A DNA stretch of 64,000 nt, taken from contig NZ_CP134399.1 in NCBI RefSeq assembly GCF_002968295.1, forward strand, positions 806,001 through 870,000. Direction: 5' to 3'. Numbering within the stretch: position 1 is the stretch's first letter; each line of letters begins with the position of its first letter. Both the position numbers and the translations under genes were made by a program. Below the pieces are notes generated by a model. The model was not told where the DNA came from. It ran no database searches and worked only from the letters and a program-made list of their open reading frames with translations. Shown one piece after another: positions 1-8,252 of this stretch. The DNA comes from Mycobacterium sp. ITM-2016-00317. GTDB lineage: Bacteria > Actinomycetota > Actinomycetes > Mycobacteriales > Mycobacteriaceae.

Positions 1-247
1 GATACGCCTCGCGGTGCAGGTGTGGGGCCAGATCCCGGTTCATCCACGCCTGCAGCGCCTCGGGGGTCATCGACACCGACCGGCCCGTCGGGGCGGTCAG
101 CCGGCGCATCAGTTCGGCCTGCACGTGCCCGTCGACTTCCCGGTTGCCCTCGGTGTCGAGTTCCATCCCCGCGAACCAGCTCTCGTCCTCTTCGAGCCGG
201 AACAGCGTGCCGGAGTAGTCGAACAGCACCGCTTGCAGATCAGCCAT
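1..247 (-). CDS. HAD-family hydrolase, N-terminal fragment
   Basis: The first 82 residues of a protein that runs off the left edge of the window. It begins MADLQAVLFDYSGTLFRLEE. The DYSGT segment (residues 10-14) is the haloacid-dehalogenase motif I with the nucleophilic Asp at position 10; the rest of the catalytic core (motifs II-IV) is outside the window. The stretch after it resembles the helical cap region of phosphoglycolate-phosphatase-like HADs. The ATG at 247 is chosen because the motif starts only nine residues later, as usual in the family. The substrate cannot be inferred. Confidence 0.75.
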   Translation of the reverse strand, partial: MADLQAVLFDYSGTLFRLEEDESWFAGMELDTEGNREVDGHVQAELMRRLTAPTGRSVSMTPEALQAWMNRDLAPHLHREAY

Positions 248-424
248 CCCACCATCGTGCCAGGTGTGAAGTTTTCGCTCAGTGGCTGAACAGCGGCGTC
301 CAGCACCACCTGGGTGGGGTCCGCGACGCCGACGTGGTGATCGACGTGTTCGACACAGCCGGTGCGGCGTCGGTGGCCGCGCGCACCGCCGTCCCCGGCG
401 CATAGCGTTGCGCCGCAGTGACTG

Positions 425-1675
425 TCAACCCTCGAGCACCGCGCGCATGTCCGACTTCTGCCACAGGTTGAGGAAGTTCGTCATCATCAGCAGCCGGCTG
501 CGCGTCTGCTCGTTGCCGGCGATCGCCGGGTCGAACCGGTCGGCAACCCGCTCGGGCAGCACCTTGAGCAGGTAGCCGGGCACGTCGAGCAGCCAGGTGG
601 TCCCCATGATCGCGACGTAGCCGAGCAGGTGGTCGCCCAGCGCCGCGACGTCGAGTTCCGGGCCGCCCGCCGCGGTGTACTCGGCGGCGAGATGGGTCAG
701 CAGACCCCACGAATGACGTTCCCACAGTGTGGTTTCGGCGCTGCACAGCGAGCCCCAGACGGCCATCGCGAGGTTCATCCGGCCGACGCATCCCCAGTCC
801 AGCAGCCCGCACCGCAGCAGGTCTCTCTCGCGCCAGAACCACGCGTTGTCGACGTTGGCGTTCCAGTGGCACAGCGCGACGTGGTCCGGGTCGGCGGCCA
901 GCCGGTCCCACACCGCGTCCACCCGCTGCGGGACCAGCGCGACGTCATCGGAGAGGCGGGCGAGGAAGTCCGGCGAGACGAGCTCGCCGGGCAGAAGTCC
1001 CGGATGCCGGTCGCCCAGGGCACCGAGCAGATCGACGCGGCGCCGCAGCTGCGCCGCGGTGTGCGGCGGCCGATCTCCGACCGAGAGCTGTCGCATGTCG
1101 ACGGCGAAACCCGCGTCGGCGCCGAGCCGTCCGGCCTTGTCGCTGCCTGCGAGCCGGCCCAGCGCGCTGAACAACGCCAGGTAGTGCTGCAGCGGATCCG
1201 GCATCGAATGGTCGGCGCACTTGTCGTACTGTCGCTCGACGCCGTTGTCGCCGAACCGGATTCGCTCCGTGATCAGGATCCCGGTGCCGGAGTCGGCGTG
1301 GTAGTCGGCGAACACGCAGCGCGGCACCGCGATCGGGAACCGTGCGGCGCGGGTCAGCAACGCGAAGCGCACCTCCAGCGCCATCTGGCCGCGGCCCAGA
1401 TCGCGGGCCGGATCATCGAAGTCGCGGGAGAACTTGACGAACAACTCGCGCGGCAGGCCGCCGGGCCTGCGGTAGGACACTGTCAGCAGGGCTTTGCGCC
1501 CGGTGCTGCCGCCGCGGAACTCGGTCAGCTCGTCGACGGCCACGACGGCGTCGTCGTCGGCCAGCGCGCCGGACCGATGCAACGCTGCGGTGAGGAAATC
1601 GGGCCCGGCCTCATGCAGCGTCGAGGCGTCGGCGGGGAACGGCAGACCGAGATGATCGCCGGGGCAGGTCCGCAT
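425..1675 (-). CDS. Aminoglycoside phosphotransferase-like (APH/ecdysteroid-kinase type) protein
   Basis: A 416-residue protein kinase-like-fold phosphotransferase. Near the C-terminal half it carries HWNANVDNAWFW, corresponding to the Brenner loop HxDxxxxN, followed about 18 residues later by LLDWGCVG, which supplies the metal-binding Asp (DFG equivalent). The catalytic Asp of the HxD loop is Asn here. Proteins of this kind phosphorylate small hydroxylated molecules; no substrate can be named. ATG at 1675 is the first good start after the neighbouring transporter gene, whose stop lies about 20 bp upstream, so the two minus-strand genes may be co-transcribed. Confidence 0.75.
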   Translation of the reverse strand: MRTCPGDHLGLPFPADASTLHEAGPDFLTAALHRSGALADDDAVVAVDELTEFRGGSTGRKALLTVSYRRPGGLPRELFVKFSRDFDDPARDLGRGQMALEVRFALLTRAARFPIAVPRCVFADYHADSGTGILITERIRFGDNGVERQYDKCADHSMPDPLQHYLALFSALGRLAGSDKAGRLGADAGFAVDMRQLSVGDRPPHTAAQLRRRVDLLGALGDRHPGLLPGELVSPDFLARLSDDVALVPQRVDAVWDRLAADPDHVALCHWNANVDNAWFWRERDLLRCGLLDWGCVGRMNLAMAVWGSLCSAETTLWERHSWGLLTHLAAEYTAAGGPELDVAALGDHLLGYVAIMGTTWLLDVPGYLLKVLPERVADRFDPAIAGNEQTRSRLLMMTNFLNLWQKSDMRAVLEG

Positions 1676-1695
1676 GCGGTGATTGTGCCCGGCGT

Positions 1696-2919
1696 TCACA
1701 CGTAGCGGTTGCGTCCCGCCAACGCGCCGGAGACCGTCTGCACCACGAAGACGGCCAGGAACATCGCCCACGGCACGGTCCACCCGTGCGTCACGTCGTG
1801 CAGCAGACCGAACAGGAACGGACCTGTTCCCGCGATGAGATAGCCGAATCCCTGCGCCATGCCCGAGAGTTGGGCGGTGTCCTCGGCGGTGCGGGCCCGC
1901 AGGCCCAGCAGCGCCAATGCCATGGAGAACGCGCTCATACCGATGCCCAGCAGCAGGCTCCACAGCAGCGGTTGCGCCGCCGGGGCGAGCATCAGGCCGA
2001 CGACGCCGGCGAACCCGAAAACGCTCGTCCCGACGATCCAGATGCTCTGGCTGGGCCTGCGCGCCGCGATCGGCGTGATCACCAGCGAGAGCGGAACCCC
2101 GACCAGCGACGTGACCGCGACGAACAGCCCGGCCTGCACCTTGTCGATCCCGTGGTCGATGAAAACCTGTGGCAGCCAGCCCATCATGATGTAGGCCATG
2201 AACGCCTGACTGCCGAAGAACAGGGTGACCGTCCAGGCCAGCGGGTTGCGCAGCAGCGAGCGACGGCCCGGGGTCCGCGTGCTGTGCACCGCCCAGGCGC
2301 CGCGATGCCGTCCGGTCGCCGGGATCCACACCGCCAGCGCCACCACGGACACCACCGCCCACACCATCAGCGCCGCGCGCCACCCGCCGAGCGGTTCCTC
2401 CAGGCCGGGCGTCACCGCCGAGCCGAGCGCCCCGCCACCCTGCAGGGCGGCGGTGTAGATACCGGTCATCAGCCCGATACGGGCCGGGAAGGATCCTTTG
2501 ATGACGACCGGGATGAGCACGTTGGCCAGCGCGATGCCCGCGCACGCGATCAGCGTGGCGCCGATGACCACGGGCGCCCCGCCGATGCCGCGGAGCACGA
2601 GACCGGCGGTCAGCGCGATCATCGCGGTCGAGATCGCCCGGCCCAGGCCGATTCTGGCGGCCAACCGCGGGGCCGCGAGACCGGCGCCCGCGAAGCACAG
2701 CGCGGGCAGCGTCGTCAGCAGTCCGGCCCAGGTGGCCGACACCGAAAGATCGGCGCGGATGTCGTCGAGCAGCGTCGCGATGCTGGTGACCGCGGGACGG
2801 AGGTTCAGCGCGGCGAGCACGACGGCCACCGCCAGCAACGCGCCTCCGGCGGCCGTCGAGACGCGACCCGGCGCCTCGGGCGCCGGGTCGACGAAGATCT
2901 GCTGCCGGTCCGTGGACAT
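1696..2919 (-). CDS. CynX/NimT-family MFS transporter
   Basis: A 407-residue integral membrane protein with about twelve hydrophobic segments. The region ALNLRPAVTSIATLLDDIR early in the protein is typical of the cyanate/nitroimidazole (CynX/NimT) branch of the major facilitator superfamily. The first membrane span starts near residue 24 after a short cytoplasmic tail. The substrate is unknown; homologues export or import small organic anions or drugs. The gene is divergent from a GntR-type regulator only 48 bp away, with a palindrome between them, which suggests local control by that regulator. The phosphotransferase-like gene follows about 20 bp downstream. Confidence 0.85.
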   Translation of the reverse strand: MSTDRQQIFVDPAPEAPGRVSTAAGGALLAVAVVLAALNLRPAVTSIATLLDDIRADLSVSATWAGLLTTLPALCFAGAGLAAPRLAARIGLGRAISTAMIALTAGLVLRGIGGAPVVIGATLIACAGIALANVLIPVVIKGSFPARIGLMTGIYTAALQGGGALGSAVTPGLEEPLGGWRAALMVWAVVSVVALAVWIPATGRHRGAWAVHSTRTPGRRSLLRNPLAWTVTLFFGSQAFMAYIMMGWLPQVFIDHGIDKVQAGLFVAVTSLVGVPLSLVITPIAARRPSQSIWIVGTSVFGFAGVVGLMLAPAAQPLLWSLLLGIGMSAFSMALALLGLRARTAEDTAQLSGMAQGFGYLIAGTGPFLFGLLHDVTHGWTVPWAMFLAVFVVQTVSGALAGRNRYV

Positions 2920-2936
2920 CCTGCTACCGTGCCATA

Positions 2937-2953
2937 CATCCCATGATTGGATG
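2937..2953. promoter_or_regulatory. Candidate GntR operator between divergent genes
   Basis: CATCC, seven bases, GGATG: a perfect 5-bp inverted repeat in the 48-bp gap between the MFS gene (start 2919, minus) and the GntR gene (start 2968, plus). Position and symmetry fit an operator for the adjacent FadR-type regulator. This is inference only. Confidence 0.4.
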
Positions 2954-2967
2954 AAAGGATTATTCGT

Positions 2968-3644
2968 GTGCCGTTGAACACAACACGGCGCTCGAGCCTC
3001 GTCGATCAGGTCATCGAGCAGCTCCGGCACGCCGTCGTCAGCGGGGAGTGGCCCGTCGGCGAACGGATACCCAACGAGACCGTGCTCGTCGAGTCGCTCG
3101 GGCCGGCCGCAACACCGTACGCGAAGCCGTACGGGCGCTCGCGCACGCGGGGATCCTCGAGGTCCGCCAGGGCGACGGCACCTATGTCCGGGCCACCAGC
3201 GAGGTGTCCGGCGCGCTACGCCGGCTGGCCGGCGCCGAGCTACGGGAGGTGCTCGAGGTACGCCGCGCGTTGGAAGTTGAGGCCGCCCGGTTGGCCGCCG
3301 CCCACCGCACCCCCGAAGACGTGGCCGGGATGCGGGCACTGCTGGCCCGCCGCGCCGAACTCGCCGCCGCCGACGACACCGACGAGTTCGCCCGCGTCGA
3401 CGCCGAATTCCACCTAGCCGTGGTGCGCAGCGCGCGCAACCGCACCCTCGCCGAGCTGTACCGCGGCCTGATCGAGGTCGTCACCGCCAGCGTCGCGACG
3501 ACCCGCCACGTGCCGGTCGACCGCTGCGACCACGGTGTGCTGCTCGACCGGATCGCCGCCGGGGAACCCGAAGCGGCCGCCCGCACCGCGGGGGCGTTCC
3601 TGGACCGGATCCTCGAAGGCCTCGCCTCAGCCGACCGGGTCTGA
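2968..3644 (+). pseudogene. GntR (FadR/FCD subfamily) regulator, apparent single-base frameshift
   Basis: The N-terminal frame (GTG at 2968, with AAAGG upstream at 2953-2957) encodes a GntR winged helix ending in ERIPNETVLVESLG. The protein then continues in the next frame as GRNTVREAVRALAHAGILEV and a full FCD effector-binding domain (EVRRALEVEAARLAA ... DAEFHLAVVRSA) to the stop at 3644. The frames join around 3100-3104 inside a GGCCGGCC run, as if one base were missing. Joined, the protein would be about 225 residues, normal for the family. Either the gene is inactive or the sequence has an indel error. It is the likely regulator of the divergent MFS transporter. Confidence 0.75.
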
Positions 3645-3741
3645 TCGGCGGCTCAGCCGACCGGACCTGATTGGCGGCTCAGCCGACCGGGTCTGATTGG
3701 CGGCTCAGCCGACCGGACCTGATTGGCGGCTCAGCCGACCG
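3626..3741. repeat. 26-bp tandem repeat, 4.5 copies, across convergent gene ends
   Basis: Units start at 3626, 3652, 3678, 3704 and 3730 (last partial) with an exact period of 26 bp. The unit begins CTCAGCCGACCG and ends GGCGG. Units alternate between GGGTC and GGACC in the middle, so a 52-bp higher-order unit is also visible. The array contains the stop codon of the plus-strand GntR gene (3642-3644) and the stop codon of the minus-strand fadD8 (3731-3733). Confidence 0.9.
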
Positions 3742-5338
3742 AACGCCCCGCGCCTTCCCAGAACTGCGCCCGCACCGCCTTCTTGTCCGGCTTGCCCAGC
3801 GCGGTCACCGGCACCGACTCCACGACGATCACCTGCTTGGGCGTGTGCACCGAGCCCTTGCGCTCCTTGACCGACGCCTGGATCTCGGACGTCATCGTGG
3901 CCACGGCGGCCTCCGAGCCATCGGCGTCGGGCCGCAGCACCACCACCGCGGTCACTGCCTCGCCCCACTTGTCGTCGGGGGTGCCGATCACGCACACCTG
4001 CGCCACCGAAGGATGTTCGGCCACCACGTCTTCCACCTCACGCGGGAACACGTTGAAGCCGCCGGTGACGATCATGTCCTTGGTGCGGTCGACGATGTAA
4101 TAGAAGCCGTCCTCGTCCTCGCGGGCCAGATCGCCGGTGTGCATCCAGCCGTTGCGGAACGTCTCGGCCGTCGCGTCCGGCAGGTTCCAGTAGCCGCCCG
4201 ACAGTAGCGGCCCCGCGACGCAGATCTCGCCGACCTCCCCGCGTGGCACCGGCTGGTCGTCCGGACCGAGCAATGCCACCTTGGCGAACAGCGTCGGGCG
4301 TCCGCACGACGTCAGCCGCTTCTCGTCGTGATCCTTCTTGGACAGGTAGGTGATCACCATCGGCGCCTCGGACTGGCCGTAGTACTGCGCGAAGATCGGC
4401 CCGAACCGGCGGATCGCCTCGGCCAGCCGCACCGGGTTCATCGCCGATGCGCCGTAATAGACGGTCTCCAGCGACGACAGGTCACGGGTGTGCGAATCCG
4501 GGTGGTCCATCAGCGCGTAGATCATCGACGGCACCAGCATCGTCGCGGTGATCTTCTGCTCCTCGATCACCCGCAGCACCTCGCCCGGGTCGAACTTGGT
4601 CAGCACGATCAACTCGCCGCCCTTGACGATCACCGGGGTGAAGAACGCCGCCCCGGCATGTGACAGCGGCGTGCACATCAGGAAGCGCGGGTTCTCCGGC
4701 CACTCCCACTCGGCCAGCTGCACGGTCGTCATCGTGGTGATCGACTGCGTCGTCCCCATGACGCCCTTCGGCTTACCTGTGGTGCCACCGGTGTAGGTCA
4801 GGCCGCCGATGTGGTCGGGCGGCAGGTCGGCCGCGACCAGCGGCCGGGGTGCGTACTTGGCGGCCTCGGCGCTCAGATCCACCGCGGTGACGCCACTCTG
4901 GGCGAGTTCGGGCGGGACCGGGCCGATGGTCAGCACCTGCTTGAGCGAGGGCACCTTCTCCGCCAGGCCGAGTGCGCGCTCGACGAACATCGGGTTGGGA
5001 TCGATGATCAGCGACGTGACCTCGGCGTCGGAGAGCACGTAGGCGTGGTCGTCCAGCGAGCCCAACGGGTGCAGCGCGGTGCGGCGGTAGCCCTGCGTCT
5101 GGCCGGCGCCGATGATCATCAGCACCTCGGGGCGGTTCAGCGACAGCAGGCCGACGGCCGCCCCGGTACCGGCGCCGAGCGCCTCGAACGCCTGGATGTA
5201 CTGACTGATGCGGTCGGCGAGTTCACCGCCGGTCAGCGTGGTGTCCCCGAGGAACAGCACGGGACGGTCCTTGTGGCGCTTGAGCGCGCCGACGGTGAGG
5301 TGGCCGGAGTGGAGGAAGTGGCGCAGCTGATCACTCAT
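3731..5338 (-). CDS. fadD8: Fatty-acid--CoA ligase FadD8-like
   Basis: A 535-residue ANL-superfamily acyl-activating enzyme expected to adenylate a fatty or other carboxylic acid and transfer it to CoA in the cytoplasm. Visible motifs are the phosphate loop TYTGGTTGKPKG (A3), YYGQSE (A5), GDLAREDEDGFYYIVDRTKD (A7/A8) and a C-terminal ALGKPDKKA with the catalytic Lys (A10). The identification as FadD8 rests on similarity plus position: the M. tuberculosis counterpart (Rv0551c) also lies on the opposite strand just before the menaquinone genes. Here about 17 kb of other genes separate it from menC. The C-terminal codons are part of the 26-bp tandem repeat. Confidence 0.85.
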   Translation of the reverse strand: MSDQLRHFLHSGHLTVGALKRHKDRPVLFLGDTTLTGGELADRISQYIQAFEALGAGTGAAVGLLSLNRPEVLMIIGAGQTQGYRRTALHPLGSLDDHAYVLSDAEVTSLIIDPNPMFVERALGLAEKVPSLKQVLTIGPVPPELAQSGVTAVDLSAEAAKYAPRPLVAADLPPDHIGGLTYTGGTTGKPKGVMGTTQSITTMTTVQLAEWEWPENPRFLMCTPLSHAGAAFFTPVIVKGGELIVLTKFDPGEVLRVIEEQKITATMLVPSMIYALMDHPDSHTRDLSSLETVYYGASAMNPVRLAEAIRRFGPIFAQYYGQSEAPMVITYLSKKDHDEKRLTSCGRPTLFAKVALLGPDDQPVPRGEVGEICVAGPLLSGGYWNLPDATAETFRNGWMHTGDLAREDEDGFYYIVDRTKDMIVTGGFNVFPREVEDVVAEHPSVAQVCVIGTPDDKWGEAVTAVVVLRPDADGSEAAVATMTSEIQASVKERKGSVHTPKQVIVVESVPVTALGKPDKKAVRAQFWEGAGRSVG

Positions 5339-5435
5339 GCCGACCAGATTAGAACGTGTTCCAATTCCAGTCAGCCGGTCCCTGCGAATCGCTGCCCATC
5401 AGCACATCTGTCGGCCCGTGCCGCGGGAACGAGGC

Positions 5436-6341
5436 TCAGAAGCGGGATGGGGCCCGGCCCAGCTCGCGCAGCCAGCCCTTGCGCGCGGCGGGATACCACT
5501 TGAACGACGCCGGCACGTAGCCCCATCCGGTGCGGACGGCCGACCGGATCGCCCGGTAGCGCCGCTCGTCGCCCCGCGACCACGGGATGTCGAAGCGTTC
5601 CCGCACCACCGCGGGCAGGCCGCCGAAGATCACCAGCCGCATCGGCGGGGCCAGCGCCATCCGCACCGGCAGGGCGGGCAGCAGCGCGTCGGCCAGCGTA
5701 CGCAGCCGCGGGTGGGTCGGGTAGTCCGGGGAGGCGCTCATGTCGGGGATCGCGGGCCTGCCGATGAACTCGATCAGGTAGTCCGACGCGGGATTGGGCT
5801 GCAGCACCTCACGGCAGTACCGGTCGAACTCGCGCTCGAAAGCGGCGCGGTCGGCAGGCACCACGGACTCGGTCATCCCGTAGCGCCGGTACCACTCGCG
5901 CCCCTCGGCGTAGAGCTGCTCGCTTTCCCGCGTGTTGAGGCCGTGGCGATCCCAGTGCAGCGCAATGCGATCCACCATCCGCTGGAAGGTCGCGTGCGCC
6001 CACCAGAACGTCTCCGGGTTCAGCGCGTGGTAGCGCTGCCCGCCCGCCAGCGTGCCCTTGATGTCGTGGTGGAAGTCGCGCACCCGCAAGCCGGTCGCCT
6101 CGGCGCCCGGCCCGTCGTACACCGTGCCCAGAATGCCGGGCAGGGAACGGAACACCCGGCCGACCGGGTCGTCGAAGAAGTCGGAGTGGTCGATCAGACC
6201 CTGTCCGATCGCCGGATGCATGGTCTGCAGCAGCCCCGCGGTGCCGCCCTCGAATGCGATGCGCATGTCACCGGCCCACCGCCACAGCAGCGAGGACGGC
6301 CCGAGTGCGGTGCCGTCAGCGGGGGAGTTCACCGACGTCAT
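5436..6341 (-). CDS. DUF2236 (MpaB/latex-clearing-like oxygenase) protein 1
   Basis: A 301-residue member of the DUF2236 family, related to MpaB and the b-type-haem rubber oxygenase Lcp. The typical block DFHHDIKGTLAGGQRYHALN followed by PETFWWAHATFQRM is present around residues 95-125; conserved His residues there are candidates for haem or metal binding. ATG at 6341 is preceded by GGGGGG at suitable spacing; a longer reading to 6482 adds only low-complexity residues. It is divergent from a TetR gene with an operator-like repeat in between. The substrate is unknown. Confidence 0.8.
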   Translation of the reverse strand: MTSVNSPADGTALGPSSLLWRWAGDMRIAFEGGTAGLLQTMHPAIGQGLIDHSDFFDDPVGRVFRSLPGILGTVYDGPGAEATGLRVRDFHHDIKGTLAGGQRYHALNPETFWWAHATFQRMVDRIALHWDRHGLNTRESEQLYAEGREWYRRYGMTESVVPADRAAFEREFDRYCREVLQPNPASDYLIEFIGRPAIPDMSASPDYPTHPRLRTLADALLPALPVRMALAPPMRLVIFGGLPAVVRERFDIPWSRGDERRYRAIRSAVRTGWGYVPASFKWYPAARKGWLRELGRAPSRF

Positions 6342-6472
6342 GTTGCTGCCCCCCGAAGTACTTGTCCAGCAGTCTTTCCCGGGACCGGTCCCCCCACCGC
6401 TCCAGCTGGGCCCGGCCCGGGCGGTTGCGCCGTTCGCCCTCCCCGGGTGGTGTCGTGTGTCACCATGGCGCC

Positions 6473-6507
6473 ATGCTGACACGAGCGATCATTCGCGTTC
6501 AATTCGC
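6473..6507. promoter_or_regulatory. Operator-like site A (inverted copy of site B)
   Basis: This 35-bp segment between the divergent DUF2236 and TetR genes is, read in reverse complement, 28/35 identical to the segment at 7174-7208. The outer parts match exactly (GCGAATTGAA and GCTCGTGTCAGCAT). It ends six bases before the TetR start codon, so a bound regulator would block tetR and probably the divergent gene. Confidence 0.5.
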
Positions 6508-6513
6508 ATCCGG

Positions 6514-7158
6514 ATGAGCCCCGACGCGTCGTCCCGGCTGCGCCGGGCGCCCAGGCAGGAGCGGTCCAAGGCGATGGTGGACCGCATCCTCGACGCGGGG
6601 GAGCAGATGCTGATCGCCCACGGTTTCGACGGTGCGTCGACCAACCGCATCGCGTCGGCGGCCGGGATCAGTCCGGGCTCGCTGTACCAGTACTTCCCGA
6701 ACAAGGACGCGATCGCCGCGGCCGTCATCGACCGGTTCAGCGACCAGCTGTCGGCGCGGGTGGCGGCCCGGGTGTCCGAGCGGCTGGACCAGCCGGCCCC
6801 CGACTACGTACGCGAGTCGATCGGCGCGTTGGTCGACGCGCTCGACGTGCATCCCGAGTTCCTCCGCGCGGTGATGGAGCAGACGCCACGGCTGGGCACG
6901 ACCAGCAAGCTGGCGGCCTTCGAGCAGCGGATCGGCGAGCTGACGGTGGCCTATCTGACGATCAACAAGCGCCAGGTCAGGCCCGACGCCACCCTGGACA
7001 CCGCGGCCTGGATGCTGGTGCGGATGGTCGAGCACCTGTGCGTCCGCTTCATCCTCGACCAGCCCGCGATCGACCGCGAGACGTTCATCGACGAGATCAC
7101 GTCGATGGCGCTGAACTATCTGCGGCCATGGCCCGCGCCGCCCGTGGAGTGCTTCTGA
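6514..7158 (+). CDS. TetR-family transcriptional regulator (DUF2236/mce-associated)
   Basis: A 214-residue TetR repressor. The N-terminal helix-turn-helix is clear (residues about 17-65: RILDAGEQMLIAHGFDGAST, then ISPGSLYQYFPNKDAI). The C-terminal ligand-binding part has the AefR/YbiH-type ending with the FIDEITSMALNYL helix. ATG at 6514 gives the usual spacing to the HTH. It is divergent from a DUF2236 gene and lies 246 bp upstream of yrbEA; the gene is bracketed by two copies of an inverted repeat, suggesting autoregulation and possibly control of both neighbours. Confidence 0.85.
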   Translation: MSPDASSRLRRAPRQERSKAMVDRILDAGEQMLIAHGFDGASTNRIASAAGISPGSLYQYFPNKDAIAAAVIDRFSDQLSARVAARVSERLDQPAPDYVRESIGALVDALDVHPEFLRAVMEQTPRLGTTSKLAAFEQRIGELTVAYLTINKRQVRPDATLDTAAWMLVRMVEHLCVRFILDQPAIDRETFIDEITSMALNYLRPWPAPPVECF

Positions 7159-7173
7159 TGGGGCAACCGAAAC

Positions 7174-7208
7174 GCGAATTGAAGGCGAGCATCTGCTCGT
7201 GTCAGCAT
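7174..7208. promoter_or_regulatory. Operator-like site B upstream of the mce operon
   Basis: The second copy of the 35-bp element (28/35 to the reverse complement of 6473-6507). Its centre holds CGAGCA, two bases, TGCTCG, a perfect 6-bp palindrome (7186-7199). It starts 15 bp after the tetR stop and 196 bp before the yrbEA start, so it is placed to control the mce operon. Confidence 0.45.
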
Positions 7209-7404
7209 TCCGGGCACGGTCGGCCCAGGGATTTTGCTGATTCCTCACCGATCCGTGAAGCTAATGGGCATACTCATCCGACAGGGCAGGATGCGACGGG
7301 TGTGCGCGGGCGTCAATTAACGGCCTCAACTGCGAGAAACACGTGGGTAGCCGAGGTGTAGTGGACGAAATCGAAGGCATTAAGTAAATGGCCATTCAGC
7401 GCAG

Positions 7405-8250
7405 ATGAGCAACGATGCGAAGGGCGACGGCGTTGCCGTCGTCACCGACTGGGCGGGCGGTTACGTCCGGCGGCACCCGCTGGCGTCGCTGTCGACCGTC
7501 GGTGACCAGTTCGTGCTCGGTGTGCGCACCGTCCAGTATTTCCTGCTCGATCTGTTCACCGGGCGCTTTCAGTGGCAGGAGTTCGTCCGCCAGGGCGCGT
7601 TCATGGCGGGCACCGCGGTGCTGCCGACCGTGCTGGTGGCCCTCCCGATCGGTGTCACGCTGTCCATTCAATTCGCCCTGTTGGCCGGTCAGGTCGGTGC
7701 CACGTCGCTCGCCGGCGCTGCCAGCGGACTGGCGGTGATCCGGCAGGCCGCGTCGCTGACCGCGGCGATCCTGATGGCCGCGGCGGTCGGATCGGCCATC
7801 ACCGCGGACCTCGGTTCGCGCAAGATGCGCGAGGAGACCGACGCGATGGAGGTCATGGGTGTCTCGGTGATCCGGCGGCTCGTGGTCCCCCGCTTCGCCG
7901 CCGCGATCCTGATCGGCGTCGCGCTCACCGGCGTGGTCTGCTTCGTCGGATTCCTGGCCAGCTATCTGTTCAACGTGTACTTCCAGAACGGCGCCCCGGG
8001 CAGCTTCGTCGCCACGTTCGCGTCGTTCACGACCACCGGTGACATGGTCGTGGCGCTGGTCAAGGCCGTGATCTTCGGCGCGATCGTGGCGATCGTGTCG
8101 TGTCAGAAGGGGCTCTCCACCCAGGGCGGTCCGACGGGCGTCGCGAACTCGGTCAACGCCGCGGTTGTCGAATCCATCCTGGTGCTGATGGTCGTCAACG
8201 TCGCGATCAGTCAGCTCTACATCATGCTGTTTCCGAGGGTGGGGCTGTAG
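7405..8250 (+). CDS. yrbEA: MCE-locus permease YrbEA (MlaE family)
   Basis: A 281-residue inner-membrane permease of the MlaE/YrbE family, one of the two that build the membrane channel of a Mce lipid importer together with the MceG ATPase encoded elsewhere. Several hydrophobic segments and the family's EETDAMEVMGVSVIRRLVVP cytoplasmic coupling-helix region (about residues 148-167) are visible. It is the first gene of the operon; its stop is followed two bases later by the yrbEB start. There is no other permease in the window, so the pair with yrbEB is complete. Confidence 0.92.
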   Translation: MSNDAKGDGVAVVTDWAGGYVRRHPLASLSTVGDQFVLGVRTVQYFLLDLFTGRFQWQEFVRQGAFMAGTAVLPTVLVALPIGVTLSIQFALLAGQVGATSLAGAASGLAVIRQAASLTAAILMAAAVGSAITADLGSRKMREETDAMEVMGVSVIRRLVVPRFAAAILIGVALTGVVCFVGFLASYLFNVYFQNGAPGSFVATFASFTTTGDMVVALVKAVIFGAIVAIVSCQKGLSTQGGPTGVANSVNAAVVESILVLMVVNVAISQLYIMLFPRVGL

Positions 8251-8252
8251 AC

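Noticed and set aside
3626..3741. Tandem repeat considered as a CRISPR array
   Set aside because: The copies abut directly with no spacers, and no cas genes are present.
5436..6482. Longer start for the first DUF2236 gene at 6482
   Set aside because: The extra 47 residues are low-complexity and reach into the operator-like repeat; ATG 6341 has a good ribosome-binding site.
6473..7208. Reading the TetR-flanking repeats as terminal inverted repeats of an insertion sequence
   Set aside because: The segment holds only a TetR gene, no transposase, and no target duplication is visible. Kept only as an alternative.
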